Positions 1 to 8,905 are shown, counted from the stretch's first letter. The stretch: DNA of 64,000 nucleotides from Winogradskyella eckloniae (GCF_013249045.1 NZ_JABRWP010000001.1:1-64000); one strand, 5' to 3'. Notes: a model not told the origin generated them from the sequence alone. Program-made: numbers and translations.

Positions 1-7
1 GCGAAGG

Positions 8-80
8 AAAAGAGAGGGGATTTTCAATGTTGACGAAGTCTTAAGCTTCTACGTGTATTATAACCTTAATCCTCTCTTTT
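8..80. repeat. Long imperfect inverted repeat at window edge
   Basis: The arms are AAAAGAGAGGGGATT at 8-22 and AATCCTCTCTTTT at 68-80. They pair over about 13 bp with one bulged G and enclose a 45-nt loop. No gene is seen in 1-310. The structure could be a processing or termination stem of a transcript lying left of the window, which cannot be judged from here. The rest of 81-310 is AT-rich, with a short imperfect hairpin near 245-271 (TTATAGCC against GGGCTTATAA) that may be a remnant of the attC-like repeat type described at 2450. Confidence 0.4.
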
Positions 81-310
81 GTCTTTTCTTGTTTATTGTC
101 TAATTTAATGAATTGTAAACTTAAGACATGTATAAATAATAAGGGTTTTAGTGCTAAACCGAAAGTTAATACTTATTTATAAAGTCCTCCAAATTTGAAA
201 TTATTGTATTTTCACTCCCTTACTATTCATACACAAAACGTTATAGCCAATTTGTGGGCTTATAATAAAAAGCGGACCATTTAGATTTTTAAAATATTTT
301 ATTACTTAGT

Positions 311-2314
311 ATGTATAAAAAATTACTCATAAAGACAATATCATTATTTACTTTGTTAACATTTCAAAGTTATGCACAATCCAAAAATCTTCCTCTTTCT
401 GGCTATTATGTTATAGACTCTATAAATCATAATCTTGAAAATACAGATATGATTAGTGATGTAAACCATTCATACTCATACTTAAATATGGATGAAAAAA
501 CATTAACAAGCTATGAATTTCCTAAAACAAAAACAGGGTACTTAGACATTGAAAACAAAACATTAAAAAATGATTCTGATGCCTTAAAAGCAGCACTTAT
601 TTGGAAAGACAAAAATCATTTTGCTATACACATACAAGATACCATTTTTAAACCTATAAACATCTATGCAGAATTAAAACGAGTTGAAAAAAACGACCCA
701 ATAATTGTAAAAATAAATGCAGATATAGAACAAAAGCATCAACAAAGACAATTAAAACATACCGCATTAAAAAAACAATTTCTTAAGCCTATAAATACGC
801 CTTTAGGCTATTTGCATCCTATTCCTGAAACAGACTTTGGCTTATCAAAACCATTAAACGTTTATCAAAACACGTATATAGACCAAAATTTCAATTACCA
901 ATTGGTCTATTTAGAAAAAGACAGCCTGATAGAAAAAAATAGCATTGTTTTTTATGGTATTTACAAACATGAAACAAACACAAACTCTTTTGATGGATTA
1001 AACCTTGCCATTATAAAATCTGAAAAACCGTTTACATTACATAGTTTTATAAAAAAATTGAACTTAAAGCCTCTAACAATCGTTTTTAAAACCGAAGAAA
1101 CCTTGCTTTTAAAAAATAATTGGGGTCAGTATATTTTCTTTACAGTTAAAAAGCTAAACAAAAACAGTTATGCTGTAGCAAAGGGTATTTCTACGACGTT
1201 TGAGTACTCAAAAAAGCAATTTCAACTTTTTTCTTCCATTGAAAAAGCAGAAGATGTAAAGTCGTTATCCATAAAAAAAATGTTTACAGAGCAACCTTTA
1301 ACCAAGGTAGATAGTGTTTTTGAAAAAACGACAGATTTAGCACTAAAAAAACAATTTGAGCCCTATCGTTATATAAATGCAACGTTTGTTGATGAAAAAT
1401 TATACGCAGAACAACTCACACTTCAAAACGCTTATTTAGAATTAAAAAAAGAGTCTATTGCTACTATTATAAAGTCTATTAAAGCAAGCCATAAGGCCTA
1501 TACTATAATACATCAAGACGAAAATAGTTTCGTTTTTAGGAATAAAAAAGGCCACTACAACGTATTTGTTTTAAAATCATATAATACTTATACCGTTGTG
1601 TTTCGTTTAAGCCAAATTAAAGCGTTTTTCTCAGTAAATAAACCTTTACAATCGGCTGTTTATTTCTATAAAAATGCAAAAAACGTAAGGTTAAATGCGT
1701 ATTCAATTTCTGAAAATTTAACACCCTATTTTAATTATTTTAAAAGCGTTTGGAAGGTTCATAATACAAAAGACAACTTATTTATTGTAAGCAACAAAGA
1801 AAAAAAAGAAGCTGTACTTTCTATAACAGGAAATTATGTACTTCCTTTTATATATGATGATATCAACTACTCTCAAGAAAGCAAAGGTTTTTATGTAGAA
1901 ACTTTTAAAAGGCAAAGAGTTAAGTCTAAACCAGGAGATAGCATACAATTTAATTACATAAAAGAAATCAACAAAAAAAGAGGTTGGGTAAGCGAAGACG
2001 GAAAACAAATTATTGAGCCACAATACCACGGCATCGGCAAAATTAATTATACCAATTTTATGCACGTTTATGGTTTTAATGATGAAGAAGGCATTTTAGA
2101 TATTAGTACAAAACAGTATGTAATTCCGTTTAAAAAACACGACATTAGGCATTATGACCAAGCAAAACACTTTCTTATTTCAGAAAGGTATGACATTCAA
2201 TATTTAGCCAATTATAAAGGCGATATAAAAGGTCCTTTTGAGAAATTAAAATATAATCATGGTGAATTTATAGGCATTAAAAATGGTAATGAAACTAAGT
2301 TATTATTTGATTAA
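311..2314 (+). CDS. Secreted WG-repeat-like protein
   Basis: A 667-residue protein of unknown function, probably exported: residues 1-23 form a signal peptide ending near SYAQS. Most of the chain is rich in Lys, Phe and Tyr and is unrecognised. The last third (about 500-660) carries degenerate WG-type repeats, seen as a Gly-Trp-Val segment followed by D/E-G-K-x-I-I-x-P-x-Y. Repeats of this family form beta-rich scaffolds, and no catalytic motif is visible. The ATG at 311 is chosen because it opens directly into the signal peptide. The gene stands alone, with no obvious promoter box and an attC-like repeat downstream. The call of a secreted WG-like protein is fairly safe; any role is unknown. 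Confidence 0.7.
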   Translation: MYKKLLIKTISLFTLLTFQSYAQSKNLPLSGYYVIDSINHNLENTDMISDVNHSYSYLNMDEKTLTSYEFPKTKTGYLDIENKTLKNDSDALKAALIWKDKNHFAIHIQDTIFKPINIYAELKRVEKNDPIIVKINADIEQKHQQRQLKHTALKKQFLKPINTPLGYLHPIPETDFGLSKPLNVYQNTYIDQNFNYQLVYLEKDSLIEKNSIVFYGIYKHETNTNSFDGLNLAIIKSEKPFTLHSFIKKLNLKPLTIVFKTEETLLLKNNWGQYIFFTVKKLNKNSYAVAKGISTTFEYSKKQFQLFSSIEKAEDVKSLSIKKMFTEQPLTKVDSVFEKTTDLALKKQFEPYRYINATFVDEKLYAEQLTLQNAYLELKKESIATIIKSIKASHKAYTIIHQDENSFVFRNKKGHYNVFVLKSYNTYTVVFRLSQIKAFFSVNKPLQSAVYFYKNAKNVRLNAYSISENLTPYFNYFKSVWKVHNTKDNLFIVSNKEKKEAVLSITGNYVLPFIYDDINYSQESKGFYVETFKRQRVKSKPGDSIQFNYIKEINKKRGWVSEDGKQIIEPQYHGIGKINYTNFMHVYGFNDEEGILDISTKQYVIPFKKHDIRHYDQAKHFLISERYDIQYLANYKGDIKGPFEKLKYNHGEFIGIKNGNETKLLFD

Positions 2315-2449
2315 TTAGAAATAAAAAGTAGAGAATTTAAAAAATAAGATATGGAGAAATAAATTTATAGTTTTACTATAATAGTCAAAATTGAAATTTA
2401 AAAAACGTAGGCATTAAGAGCAATTTAAAGGTAAACTGGCTAAAACAAT

Positions 2450-2557
2450 GGCTATAAGTAATTGCTTATTCTCGCCTACTCATGAAAATCCTTATGGAAT
2501 TTAAGTTTGGTGTGTACTTGCAAAATTAAGAACTAACCCACACAACTACTCATAGCC
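2450..2557. repeat. attC-like folded repeat (cassette-type element)
   Basis: The outer arms GGCTATAAGTA (2450-2460) and TACTCATAGCC (2547-2557) pair over 11 positions with one mismatch. Inside are a small hairpin around 2483-2503 (AAATCC against GGAATTT) and a GTGTG/CACAC stem (about 2510-2515 with 2539-2544). The fold resembles elements that I recall flanking single orphan genes in many flavobacterial genomes, which behave like large attC sites of gene cassettes. It lies in the 330-nt gap 2315-2644, directly before an orphan gene. The structure is seen; a recombination role is inferred. Confidence 0.5.
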
Positions 2558-2644
2558 GCGACCGCTGGCAATAATGTTGAAAATGCGCAAAGGAATCATA
2601 ATTTCAGCTTATTTAATTACCTTACCAATATATTTGGACAGAAT

Positions 2645-3067
2645 ATGAATTTACCCAAAGACTTGACGAGATTTTTAAAATCAAAATCGGAATTGATTTA
2701 CGACCACAAAACTGTGGAACCTGACTTTGTCGGAATTATTGACTTTGACAAATTAGAACTCGGAAAAGTATGGATTGAGGGAAATGTTAGTGGAAAATCT
2801 TATTATGAAATTCCTGCAATTAATCTGACTGACGAGTGTAAACATTATGACCCTGAATATATCCTACTCTACTTGCCAAATGAAAAACTTTACGGAACTT
2901 GGGATTCTGACCATTGGAAACTTTATGTTTTCCCAAATATTAATTGGGCAGACATTGCTGAAAATCCAGCAGAATTTATAAACCAACAGTGGAATCCAAA
3001 AAAAGAAATCGGAATTGAATTTGACCCGAAAGCGAATTATAAAATAATAAATGGATGGCCATTTTAA
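2645..3067 (+). CDS. Hypothetical protein, cassette-like orphan gene
   Basis: A 140-residue acidic, aromatic-rich protein with no signal peptide, no transmembrane segment and no motif I recognise. It reads like a small cytoplasmic alpha/beta protein. It follows an attC-like folded repeat by 87 nt, and such elements often precede single genes of unknown function, including toxin, immunity or defence accessories. The start ATG at 2645 has no Shine-Dalgarno site, as is normal here. Its stop overlaps the longest possible frame of the next gene, but that overlap disappears if the next gene starts at the TTG at 3094. It is likely a real gene because of its codon use and length; the function is unknown. 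Confidence 0.6.
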   Translation: MNLPKDLTRFLKSKSELIYDHKTVEPDFVGIIDFDKLELGKVWIEGNVSGKSYYEIPAINLTDECKHYDPEYILLYLPNEKLYGTWDSDHWKLYVFPNINWADIAENPAEFINQQWNPKKEIGIEFDPKANYKIINGWPF

Positions 3068-3093
3068 CCGAAAATAATAACACTATTAGTAAT

Positions 3094-4065
3094 TTGATAA
3101 AGAACCAACTCATATGCATTTTAATGTTAACTTTTTTCATTTCAAGTTGTAAAAATAAACTCGAAAATGAAAATATTTTTCCTGATGTAAAGAATGTGAC
3201 AGCATTAAAAAACACGGACTTCGTTCCTACATTAGAGAGTTCATTTCAAATAGAGAATAATAACATTTACGCCGCAACAATACCATTAACCTGGAACGAA
3301 ATTAGAACTGAAATAGGCACAACATTAACGCATTTTTCAAGCAAGCAACTCAAAGAAATTAATAGTACAAAAAGTTACTTAGATGTTTTAAAAGAGAATG
3401 CATATGACATCTCAGCAGAAGTTGATGGAACTGAAGTAAATGCAAAAGCTATTTTCCGAAAATCATTACCCTTTGATCAACCACTAACAAAATTTAGCAA
3501 GCCTCTAACCTTTGGAAATTCTAAAGTTGAATCTTTTGGGTTTTGGGGAAATTGTGAATTTGCAAAAATAAATTACTATACCAATGAAAATGAGTTCTCC
3601 ATATCGCTTTTCCCTAAAGACAAGGAACACGAAATTATTTTAATAATGGATAAAAGAAGAGAAAAGAGCTTTAAAAATCATATTCAGAACTATTATCAAC
3701 GGAAAGAACTACAAAAAAATAAAAGAATACACTTCAATACTAATGACAAGGTAGAAATACCAATATTAGAATTCAATCTTGAAAAATCGTTTGATCACAT
3801 TATTGATAGCACTTTTAAATCAAATGACACCACTTATACCATGTTAGAAGCATACCAACGTAATGCTTTTATTCTAAACGAAAATGGCGCAGAAGTTGAA
3901 AGTGTCGTTGAAGTGGCAGCTGATGCCACCGAAGAATTAACAACACAACATCCTAAGATGATGCTTTTTAATAAGCCCTTTGTAATTTTATTAAAACGGA
4001 AGGATGCCAAAAACCCTTACTTTGGGATTTATATTTTTAATGAAGAATTACTAAAAAAAGTATAA
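3094..4065 (+). CDS. Hypothetical lipoprotein (TTG start)
   Basis: Predicted outer- or inner-membrane lipoprotein of about 323 residues. Starting at the TTG at 3094 gives a short basic N-terminus, a hydrophobic stretch and a lipobox ending Ile-Ser-Ser-Cys, which is a textbook lipoprotein signal. An upstream ATG at 3055 would add 13 polar residues and overlap the preceding gene by 13 nt, and the later Met (3124) is too close to the lipobox Cys. The mature part is mixed alpha/beta with no family I can name. The C-terminal motif FVILLKRKDAKNPYFGIYIF resembles the last strand of secreted serpin-like or other protease-inhibitor folds, but this is a weak hint only. Confidence 0.65.
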   Translation: MIKNQLICILMLTFFISSCKNKLENENIFPDVKNVTALKNTDFVPTLESSFQIENNNIYAATIPLTWNEIRTEIGTTLTHFSSKQLKEINSTKSYLDVLKENAYDISAEVDGTEVNAKAIFRKSLPFDQPLTKFSKPLTFGNSKVESFGFWGNCEFAKINYYTNENEFSISLFPKDKEHEIILIMDKRREKSFKNHIQNYYQRKELQKNKRIHFNTNDKVEIPILEFNLEKSFDHIIDSTFKSNDTTYTMLEAYQRNAFILNENGAEVESVVEVAADATEELTTQHPKMMLFNKPFVILLKRKDAKNPYFGIYIFNEELLKKV

Positions 4066-4288
4066 AATCACAACCAGTAACCATAGATAAACCATGATTA
4101 GACAAGGCTACATACCAAAATTCTTAGGAATACTCTATTCGGTTTTTACTTGCGAGATAAGGTCACTTACCTACACCTCAATTAACGCAATTCAACTACA
4201 ACAATCCATTAGTTAGTGCTATAAAAAACGGATTCCTAATGTTTTATAATTATAATAATTAGTATCTTGTAGTAACAAAACTAAGATT

Positions 4289-4639
4289 ATGCGCAAAAAA
4301 TGTCCCGAATGTGGAGATGTAATTATTGGTAGAATTGATAAAAAATACTGCAGTGATGGTTGTAGAAATGCGCAAAACAATCGTCTAAATAAAGATTCTA
4401 AAAACCTTGTAAGAAATACCAATAACCGTCTAAGAAAAAATTATAGAATTCTAGAAGCACTCAACCCAAATAAAAAGATGAAATGCTCTAGAGCAAAACT
4501 GATTGAAAAAGGTTTCGATTTCAATTACTTCACAAGCATTTACACTACAAAATCAGGTACCGTTTACTATTTTGTTTACGACCAAGGCTACTTACCATTA
4601 GAAGGTGAGTATTATGCCTTAGTAAAGCGCGACGACTAA
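4289..4639 (+). CDS. Small zinc-ribbon protein
   Basis: A 116-residue protein opening with a four-cysteine zinc ribbon: Cys-Pro-Glu-Cys-Gly at residues 5-9 and a second knuckle Tyr-Cys-Ser-Asp-Gly-Cys-Arg near 20-26. A basic helix rich in Asn, Arg and Lys follows, and then a short beta-rich tail. This layout is typical of a conserved flavobacterial family of unknown function, presumably nucleic-acid or protein binding. The 223-nt gap before it (4066-4288) holds no feature I can support. Its stop lies 3 nt from the stop of the convergent CBS gene. Confidence 0.7.
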   Translation: MRKKCPECGDVIIGRIDKKYCSDGCRNAQNNRLNKDSKNLVRNTNNRLRKNYRILEALNPNKKMKCSRAKLIEKGFDFNYFTSIYTTKSGTVYYFVYDQGYLPLEGEYYALVKRDD

Positions 4640-4642
4640 GCG

Positions 4643-5122
4643 TTACCCTTTAGTGGCACTGTTCCAGTTTTCACCTTTTAACTGTAATGCCGCTTTTAAT
4701 ATATCTTTTTGGCTAATTTGACCAATTAACTTACCATTTTCAACAATAGGAAAACGTCGTCTCTTAGACTGTAAGAACTTATTTGCTGCATCAAAGACAT
4801 CGAGATTAGCGTCTATAGTTTCAACATTTGTAGCCATGCGTTTTTCAACATTGTCATGATCTAATGGCATATTATAATACCGACTCTCACTTAATTGTTT
4901 TAGACAATCACCTTCAGATATTATTCCAACCAATTCTTGGTTACTATTAACTACTGGTCCTCCAGAAATTTTGTTTTTTATTAGTGCCTCAACAACCTCT
5001 TGTACAGACTGTTCTGGTCTAAACGTTATGAGATTAGTAGTCATATAGTCTCTCACTTTTAACGCTACTGTCTCTGATGAATTTTGTTGCTTACGAGAAC
5101 CTTGAAAACTTTTTACTGGCAT
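4643..5122 (-). CDS. CBS-domain protein
   Basis: A 159-residue cytoplasmic protein made of two CBS motifs (about residues 24-80 and 92-150). CBS pairs bind adenosine nucleotides and gate partner proteins; here no partner domain is fused. Visible hallmarks are the V-R-D-Y-M-T-T-N opening of the first CBS and a second copy beginning V-E-K-R-M-A-T-N. Both contain the G-G/R-P-V/I-V strand. The first 22 residues are polar and probably disordered. The gene is monocistronic and convergent with the zinc-ribbon gene. Confidence 0.85.
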   Translation of the reverse strand: MPVKSFQGSRKQQNSSETVALKVRDYMTTNLITFRPEQSVQEVVEALIKNKISGGPVVNSNQELVGIISEGDCLKQLSESRYYNMPLDHDNVEKRMATNVETIDANLDVFDAANKFLQSKRRRFPIVENGKLIGQISQKDILKAALQLKGENWNSATKG

Positions 5123-5165
5123 AACTTTTAATTTTAGAGTGAATACTAAAGTTACTGAAAATTAA

Positions 5166-5177
5166 TTGGTTAACCAA
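5166..5177. promoter_or_regulatory. 12-bp perfect palindrome upstream of CBS gene
   Basis: TTGGTTAACCAA lies 44 nt upstream of the CBS gene start, in the 258-nt divergent gap 5123-5380. It is flanked by AATT on the left and AAATT on the right, which extends the symmetry slightly. It may be an operator. No other clear element is seen in this gap. Confidence 0.3.
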
Positions 5178-5380
5178 ATTCAAACACTTTAGGTATTATA
5201 TTTTGTACCTTTATTCCTAATATTATTGGGATTAGTGTTTTATAAAAATAGCGCGTTATCCATTACACTATCAAATCATAATGTTTTGATATACAGCATA
5301 TTTTGTGTTATAAAAAGGCAATCACAATCCAATAATCATTTAAAATTCTATAATCATTATTTTATCTACTATAATTTATC

Positions 5381-6190
5381 TTGAAAACACAAATAAGCGT
5401 CATTGGCTGTGGATGGTTAGGTTTACCATTAGCAAAAAAATTAATTAGCGAAGGCTATTTAGTTCACGGCTCTACAACCTCAGCATCAAAATTAAATACC
5501 TTGAGTGACTTTAAGATTAGTCCTTATTTAATCACATTAAATGAAAACGGAATTTCAGGCAATTTTGAAGCGTTCTTAACATCAAGTGAAACCATAATCA
5601 TTAATATACCACCAGGATTACGTAAACAGCCAAATAAGAATCATGTTGCAGAAATAAAACACTTAATGCTTGCTATTGAACACAGCACCATTAAAAATGT
5701 GTTATACATAAGCTCTACCTCAGTGTTTCAAAATGAAATAGGTTGTCCGACCATCTCTGCAGATACCAAACCCAATGCAACTACGAGCAGTGGACGTCAA
5801 CTTATTGAAATAGAAAACATGTTATTAGAAAATTCAAAGTTCAATACTACCATTTTACGATTTGGTGGCTTAATTGACAACCAAAGACATCCTTCTAAAA
5901 TGTTATCTGGCAAAACCAATGTTGCTCATCCAGACGCACCTATTAATTTAATCCATAAAACAGATTGCGTAGATATAATCCATAAAATTATAGAACACAA
6001 ACTTTGGAACACAACCTTATTGGCAGCATATCCTAAACATATTAGCAAAGCAGTGTATTATTCAGAATACTGCAAACAACATAATTTGCCTTTACCTCTA
6101 TACAATACGACTGAAAAAAGTAAAGGAAAAATTATTGATAGTTCTAAAATGGTACAACTTTTGAATTATACGTTTAAGATAGAACCATAG
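5381..6190 (+). CDS. SDR-type NAD(P)-binding protein (YeeZ-like)
   Basis: A 269-residue atypical short-chain dehydrogenase/epimerase-fold protein. The Rossmann nucleotide-binding motif is G-C-G-W-L-G at about residues 9-14, followed by L-A-K-K-L and an acceptor strand that suggests NADP preference. A S-S-T-S-V-F strand near residue 110 replaces the classic catalytic segment, and no clear Tyr-x3-Lys pair is obvious. It resembles the YeeZ family of uncharacterised epimerase-like proteins. The start is the TTG at 5381, because the glycine motif begins within nine residues and no ATG is available upstream in frame. Confidence 0.7.
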   Translation: MKTQISVIGCGWLGLPLAKKLISEGYLVHGSTTSASKLNTLSDFKISPYLITLNENGISGNFEAFLTSSETIIINIPPGLRKQPNKNHVAEIKHLMLAIEHSTIKNVLYISSTSVFQNEIGCPTISADTKPNATTSSGRQLIEIENMLLENSKFNTTILRFGGLIDNQRHPSKMLSGKTNVAHPDAPINLIHKTDCVDIIHKIIEHKLWNTTLLAAYPKHISKAVYYSEYCKQHNLPLPLYNTTEKSKGKIIDSSKMVQLLNYTFKIEP

Positions 6191-6265
6191 AAAATCATAG
6201 ATTTATAAGCTCTTTTCTTATAATTTTTTATAGATTTAGCCCATTATAAAACTAATTTAATACAA

Positions 6266-6973
6266 ATGAAGACAATTATTATTGCATTTCTTATGCTATT
6301 TTCTGTAAGCTTAATTGCGCAATCAAATACAGAATTAAAAGCGCACTACGAAGCCTATTATAAACAAATGAAAAAACAAGGCGATGTTCAAGGCATAATA
6401 AACGCTATGACGCATTTAGAAGTGATAGAACCATCGGTAGCTCGTAGAGATACTATTGCTTACATTTACCTTTCAGAAGGAAAATATTTGCAAGCATTAA
6501 ACACTATTGGTGTAGAAAAAAATGAATCCGACTCTGATATTAATGTCGAAGTAAAAGCCTTAGCGCTAAAAAATCTTAACCAGCCAAAAATGGCATTAGA
6601 GCATTTTGAAGTTTTATTTATACGTAATCCTAATGTGTATTTGGCTTATGAAATGGCTGATATGAAAATACAAGTGAAAGACTTGGTTGGAGCAAAATTA
6701 AATATTGATTATGCTTTAGCAAACGTTAAAGACGAAGACAAGCGTGCCTTTTACGAAAGACAACAACCTTATGAAACTTCAATGAAAGCCGCTTTGTTAT
6801 ATTTAAATGGATTATTAAAGTTTAATGAAAATAATGTAGCTAACACTGATGCTGCACTACAGCTATTTAATGAAGCATTAGCTATAGATCCAAATTTTAA
6901 TATGGCAAAAATTAGCAGAGAAGCATTGGAAGCTCAAAAAGCAAAACGTGCAGCAACCGAAAAGAAAAATTAA
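6266..6973 (+). CDS. Exported TPR-like protein
   Basis: A 235-residue periplasmic protein with a signal peptide (residues 1-19, cleaved after LIAQS). It is otherwise helical with tetratricopeptide-like pairs: a segment with ...AYIYLSEGKYLQAL... (about 67-80), one near 95-130, and a C-terminal copy ending DAALQLFNEALAIDPNF (about 195-211). TPR proteins scaffold protein-protein contacts, and the partner here is unknown. It lies 75 nt after the SDR gene on the same strand and is closed by a strong bidirectional terminator. Confidence 0.75.
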   Translation: MKTIIIAFLMLFSVSLIAQSNTELKAHYEAYYKQMKKQGDVQGIINAMTHLEVIEPSVARRDTIAYIYLSEGKYLQALNTIGVEKNESDSDINVEVKALALKNLNQPKMALEHFEVLFIRNPNVYLAYEMADMKIQVKDLVGAKLNIDYALANVKDEDKRAFYERQQPYETSMKAALLYLNGLLKFNENNVANTDAALQLFNEALAIDPNFNMAKISREALEAQKAKRAATEKKN

Positions 6974-6995
6974 ACCATTTTTCTATCGTTTTTAT

Positions 6996-7030
6996 ACAAA
7001 AGAAGCCGCTCAATGAGCGGCTTCTTTTGT
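6996..7030. terminator. Bidirectional intrinsic terminator
   Basis: A perfect 15-bp stem (ACAAAAGAAGCCGCT and its complement) with a 5-nt loop. It has a GC-rich core and A/T tails on both sides, and sits between two convergent genes (stops at 6973 and 7034). It should stop transcription from both directions. Confidence 0.9.
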
Positions 7031-7033
7031 ATT

Positions 7034-7561
7034 CTATTCTGGTTGAATATCATTATACATATCACGTTCTAACTTTTTATTAAGCTGGTAATTAAGATTA
7101 GAAAACGCAACAAAAACATCTTTAATTCCTAATAACTTATCTTTTCGAGATATATTATCTAACGTTAAATACTCATTGAGTTTTAACAGCGACGTTTCTA
7201 TAATTACGTTTCGAGATAAGATCGGGTTCGTATTAAACGTATTGGGCAAACTGGCTTTAAAACCATCTATAAACTTTTGCAACGGCTCTATCTCATCATT
7301 AAAAAATGAAAAGTCGCCTTTCTTTAAAAATTCTATTTGCTTTGATAATTCTTGATATGGAGCCCAAGAGCTAACTTCTAGTTCTGCCTCAGGACTTAAA
7401 GCATAATCCTTATAGTCAATACTTTCTATTGTTTTTGCCGTAATTTTATTATTTAAATTGTCGTTTTCAATAATGACCTCTTCTGTTGTAATCTTTTTTT
7501 CATCACCACAACTTATAATCATAAAACTAATTAGCATAACAACAACATATGAAATTTTCAT
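7034..7561 (-). CDS. Hypothetical lipoprotein
   Basis: A predicted lipoprotein of 175 residues. From the ATG at 7561 the N-terminus is M-K-I-S-Y followed by a hydrophobic run and the lipobox Ile-Ser-Cys-Gly near residue 18. A longer frame starting at 7600 would put 13 aromatic and basic residues before this signal and is rejected. The mature part is helical and acidic, with no recognised domain. It is convergent with the TPR gene across a shared terminator. Confidence 0.65.
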   Translation of the reverse strand: MKISYVVVMLISFMIISCGDEKKITTEEVIIENDNLNNKITAKTIESIDYKDYALSPEAELEVSSWAPYQELSKQIEFLKKGDFSFFNDEIEPLQKFIDGFKASLPNTFNTNPILSRNVIIETSLLKLNEYLTLDNISRKDKLLGIKDVFVAFSNLNYQLNKKLERDMYNDIQPE

Positions 7562-7707
7562 AAACAATTGTAATTTGAGATTGTAAAGGTAAATAAACAA
7601 AGTTATTTAAGATTTAGTATTAACATACCATATTTAAAGATTATAAATTTCTTAACAAAACAGACTTTTTGCTAAAAAAAATAATATTACAGCATATAAA
7701 TTCTTAC

Positions 7708-7715
7708 TATTTTTG
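7708..7715 (+). promoter_or_regulatory. -7 box of threonine dehydrogenase promoter
   Basis: TATTTTTG matches the Bacteroidota -7 consensus TAnnTTTG, 22 nt before the ATG at 7738. No well-placed -33 TTG is seen. Confidence 0.5.
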
Positions 7716-7737
7716 CGAATAAAATAGTTAAGCACAA

Positions 7738-8691
7738 ATGTCTTCAAAAATATTAATCATTGGTGCCTGCGGGCAAATTGGTACAGAACTTACTACCAAA
7801 CTAAGAGAAATTCATGGTGTAAATAACGTCATTGCAAGTGATATTAATACAAGAAAATTAGACTTGGTTAATGCTGGTCCATTTGTAATTTTAGACGCCA
7901 AAAATTTTAATGCCATTAAGGACTGCTGTATAAATAACAACATTGATACGGTTTATCTCATGGCTGCCTTATTAAGCGCTACAGGCGAAAAATACCCAAT
8001 GGAAGCATGGGACTTAAATATGAACTCGCTTTTTCATGTTCTTAATTTGGCCAAAGGCGGACAAATAAAAAAAGTATTTTGGCCAAGTAGTATTGCCGTT
8101 TTCGGTCCAACTACTCCAAGTTTAAATACACCTCAACATACCATATGTGAACCTACAACCGTCTATGGCATTACAAAACAAGTTGGTGAACGTTGGTGCG
8201 AATACTATTATAACAAATATGGTGTAGATGTTAGAAGTATTCGCTATCCTGGTATAATTAGCTATAAAGCTATGCCTGGAGGAGGAACCACTGATTATGC
8301 TGTTGAAATCTATCACCAAGCAATTAAAGAAGGGAAATACACCAGTTTTTTATCTAAAAACACCAACTTACCAATGATGTTTATGGATGATGCGATTAAA
8401 GCTACAACAGATATTATGGCTGCGCCTGCTAAAAATATATCCATTAGATCATCTTATAATCTTGCTGCTATTAGTTTTACGCCAGAAGAGATTGCAAATA
8501 GTATTAAAGCTGAAATACCAGAATTTAATATTAGTTATAAACCAGATTTTAGACAAGCCATTGCAGACAGTTGGCCTGCCTCTATAGATGATAGTGTGGC
8601 TAGAAACGATTGGAACTGGTCTCACGAATTTGATCTTAAAACCATGACTGCCGAAATGCTAACGCAACTTAGAAAAAAGTACAACGGTTAA
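7738..8691 (+). CDS. L-threonine 3-dehydrogenase, SDR type
   Basis: Oxidises L-threonine to 2-amino-3-ketobutyrate with NAD+, feeding glycine and acetyl-CoA production in the cytosol. The 317-residue length and motifs match the short-chain (UDP-galactose-epimerase-like) threonine dehydrogenases known from psychrophilic Flavobacterium rather than the zinc type. Visible are the Rossmann motif G-A-C-G-Q-I-G (about 9-15), W-P-S-S-I-A-V-F-G-P (about 119-128), the catalytic Tyr-x3-Lys in Y-G-I-T-K (about 143-147), and the substrate loop S-Y-K-A-M-P-G-G-G-T-T-D-Y-A. It is monocistronic, with its own -7 box and terminator. Confidence 0.92.
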   Translation: MSSKILIIGACGQIGTELTTKLREIHGVNNVIASDINTRKLDLVNAGPFVILDAKNFNAIKDCCINNNIDTVYLMAALLSATGEKYPMEAWDLNMNSLFHVLNLAKGGQIKKVFWPSSIAVFGPTTPSLNTPQHTICEPTTVYGITKQVGERWCEYYYNKYGVDVRSIRYPGIISYKAMPGGGTTDYAVEIYHQAIKEGKYTSFLSKNTNLPMMFMDDAIKATTDIMAAPAKNISIRSSYNLAAISFTPEEIANSIKAEIPEFNISYKPDFRQAIADSWPASIDDSVARNDWNWSHEFDLKTMTAEMLTQLRKKYNG

Positions 8692-8719
8692 CTTTTAAAA
8701 TAGCATTAAAAGCACATTA

Positions 8720-8756
8720 AATATCCTAGGCATTTGCGCTAGGATATTTTTTTGCA
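8720..8756 (+). terminator. Intrinsic terminator after threonine dehydrogenase
   Basis: The stem ATATCCTAG/CTAGGATAT (9 bp, about 9-nt loop) is followed by a run of seven to eight T. It lies 30 nt after the stop of the upstream gene and before the convergent tRNA. Confidence 0.85.
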
Positions 8757-8806
8757 TAGTATTATAAAACACAAAAAAGCCACTACTTTCGTAATGGCTT
8801 TGTTTG

Positions 8807-8880
8807 CTCCTCTTCTTAGGCTCGAACTAAGGACCCTCTGATTAACAGTCAGATGCTCTAACCAACTGAGCTAAAGAGGA
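8807..8880 (-). tRNA. tRNA-Asn (anticodon GTT)
   Basis: A 74-nt cloverleaf on the minus strand. The acceptor stem is TCCTCTT/AAGAGGA with discriminator G, the D arm contains AGCTCAGTTGG, the anticodon loop is CTGTTAA giving GTT, and the T arm contains GTTCGAGCC. CCA is not encoded. A well-spaced promoter lies upstream. Confidence 0.97.
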
Positions 8881-8905
8881 AGGTTATTTTTCGCGTTAGC
8901 GGATG

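Noticed and set aside
4066-4288. Second attC-like element
   Set aside because: Some similar words occur, but I could not find paired outer arms.
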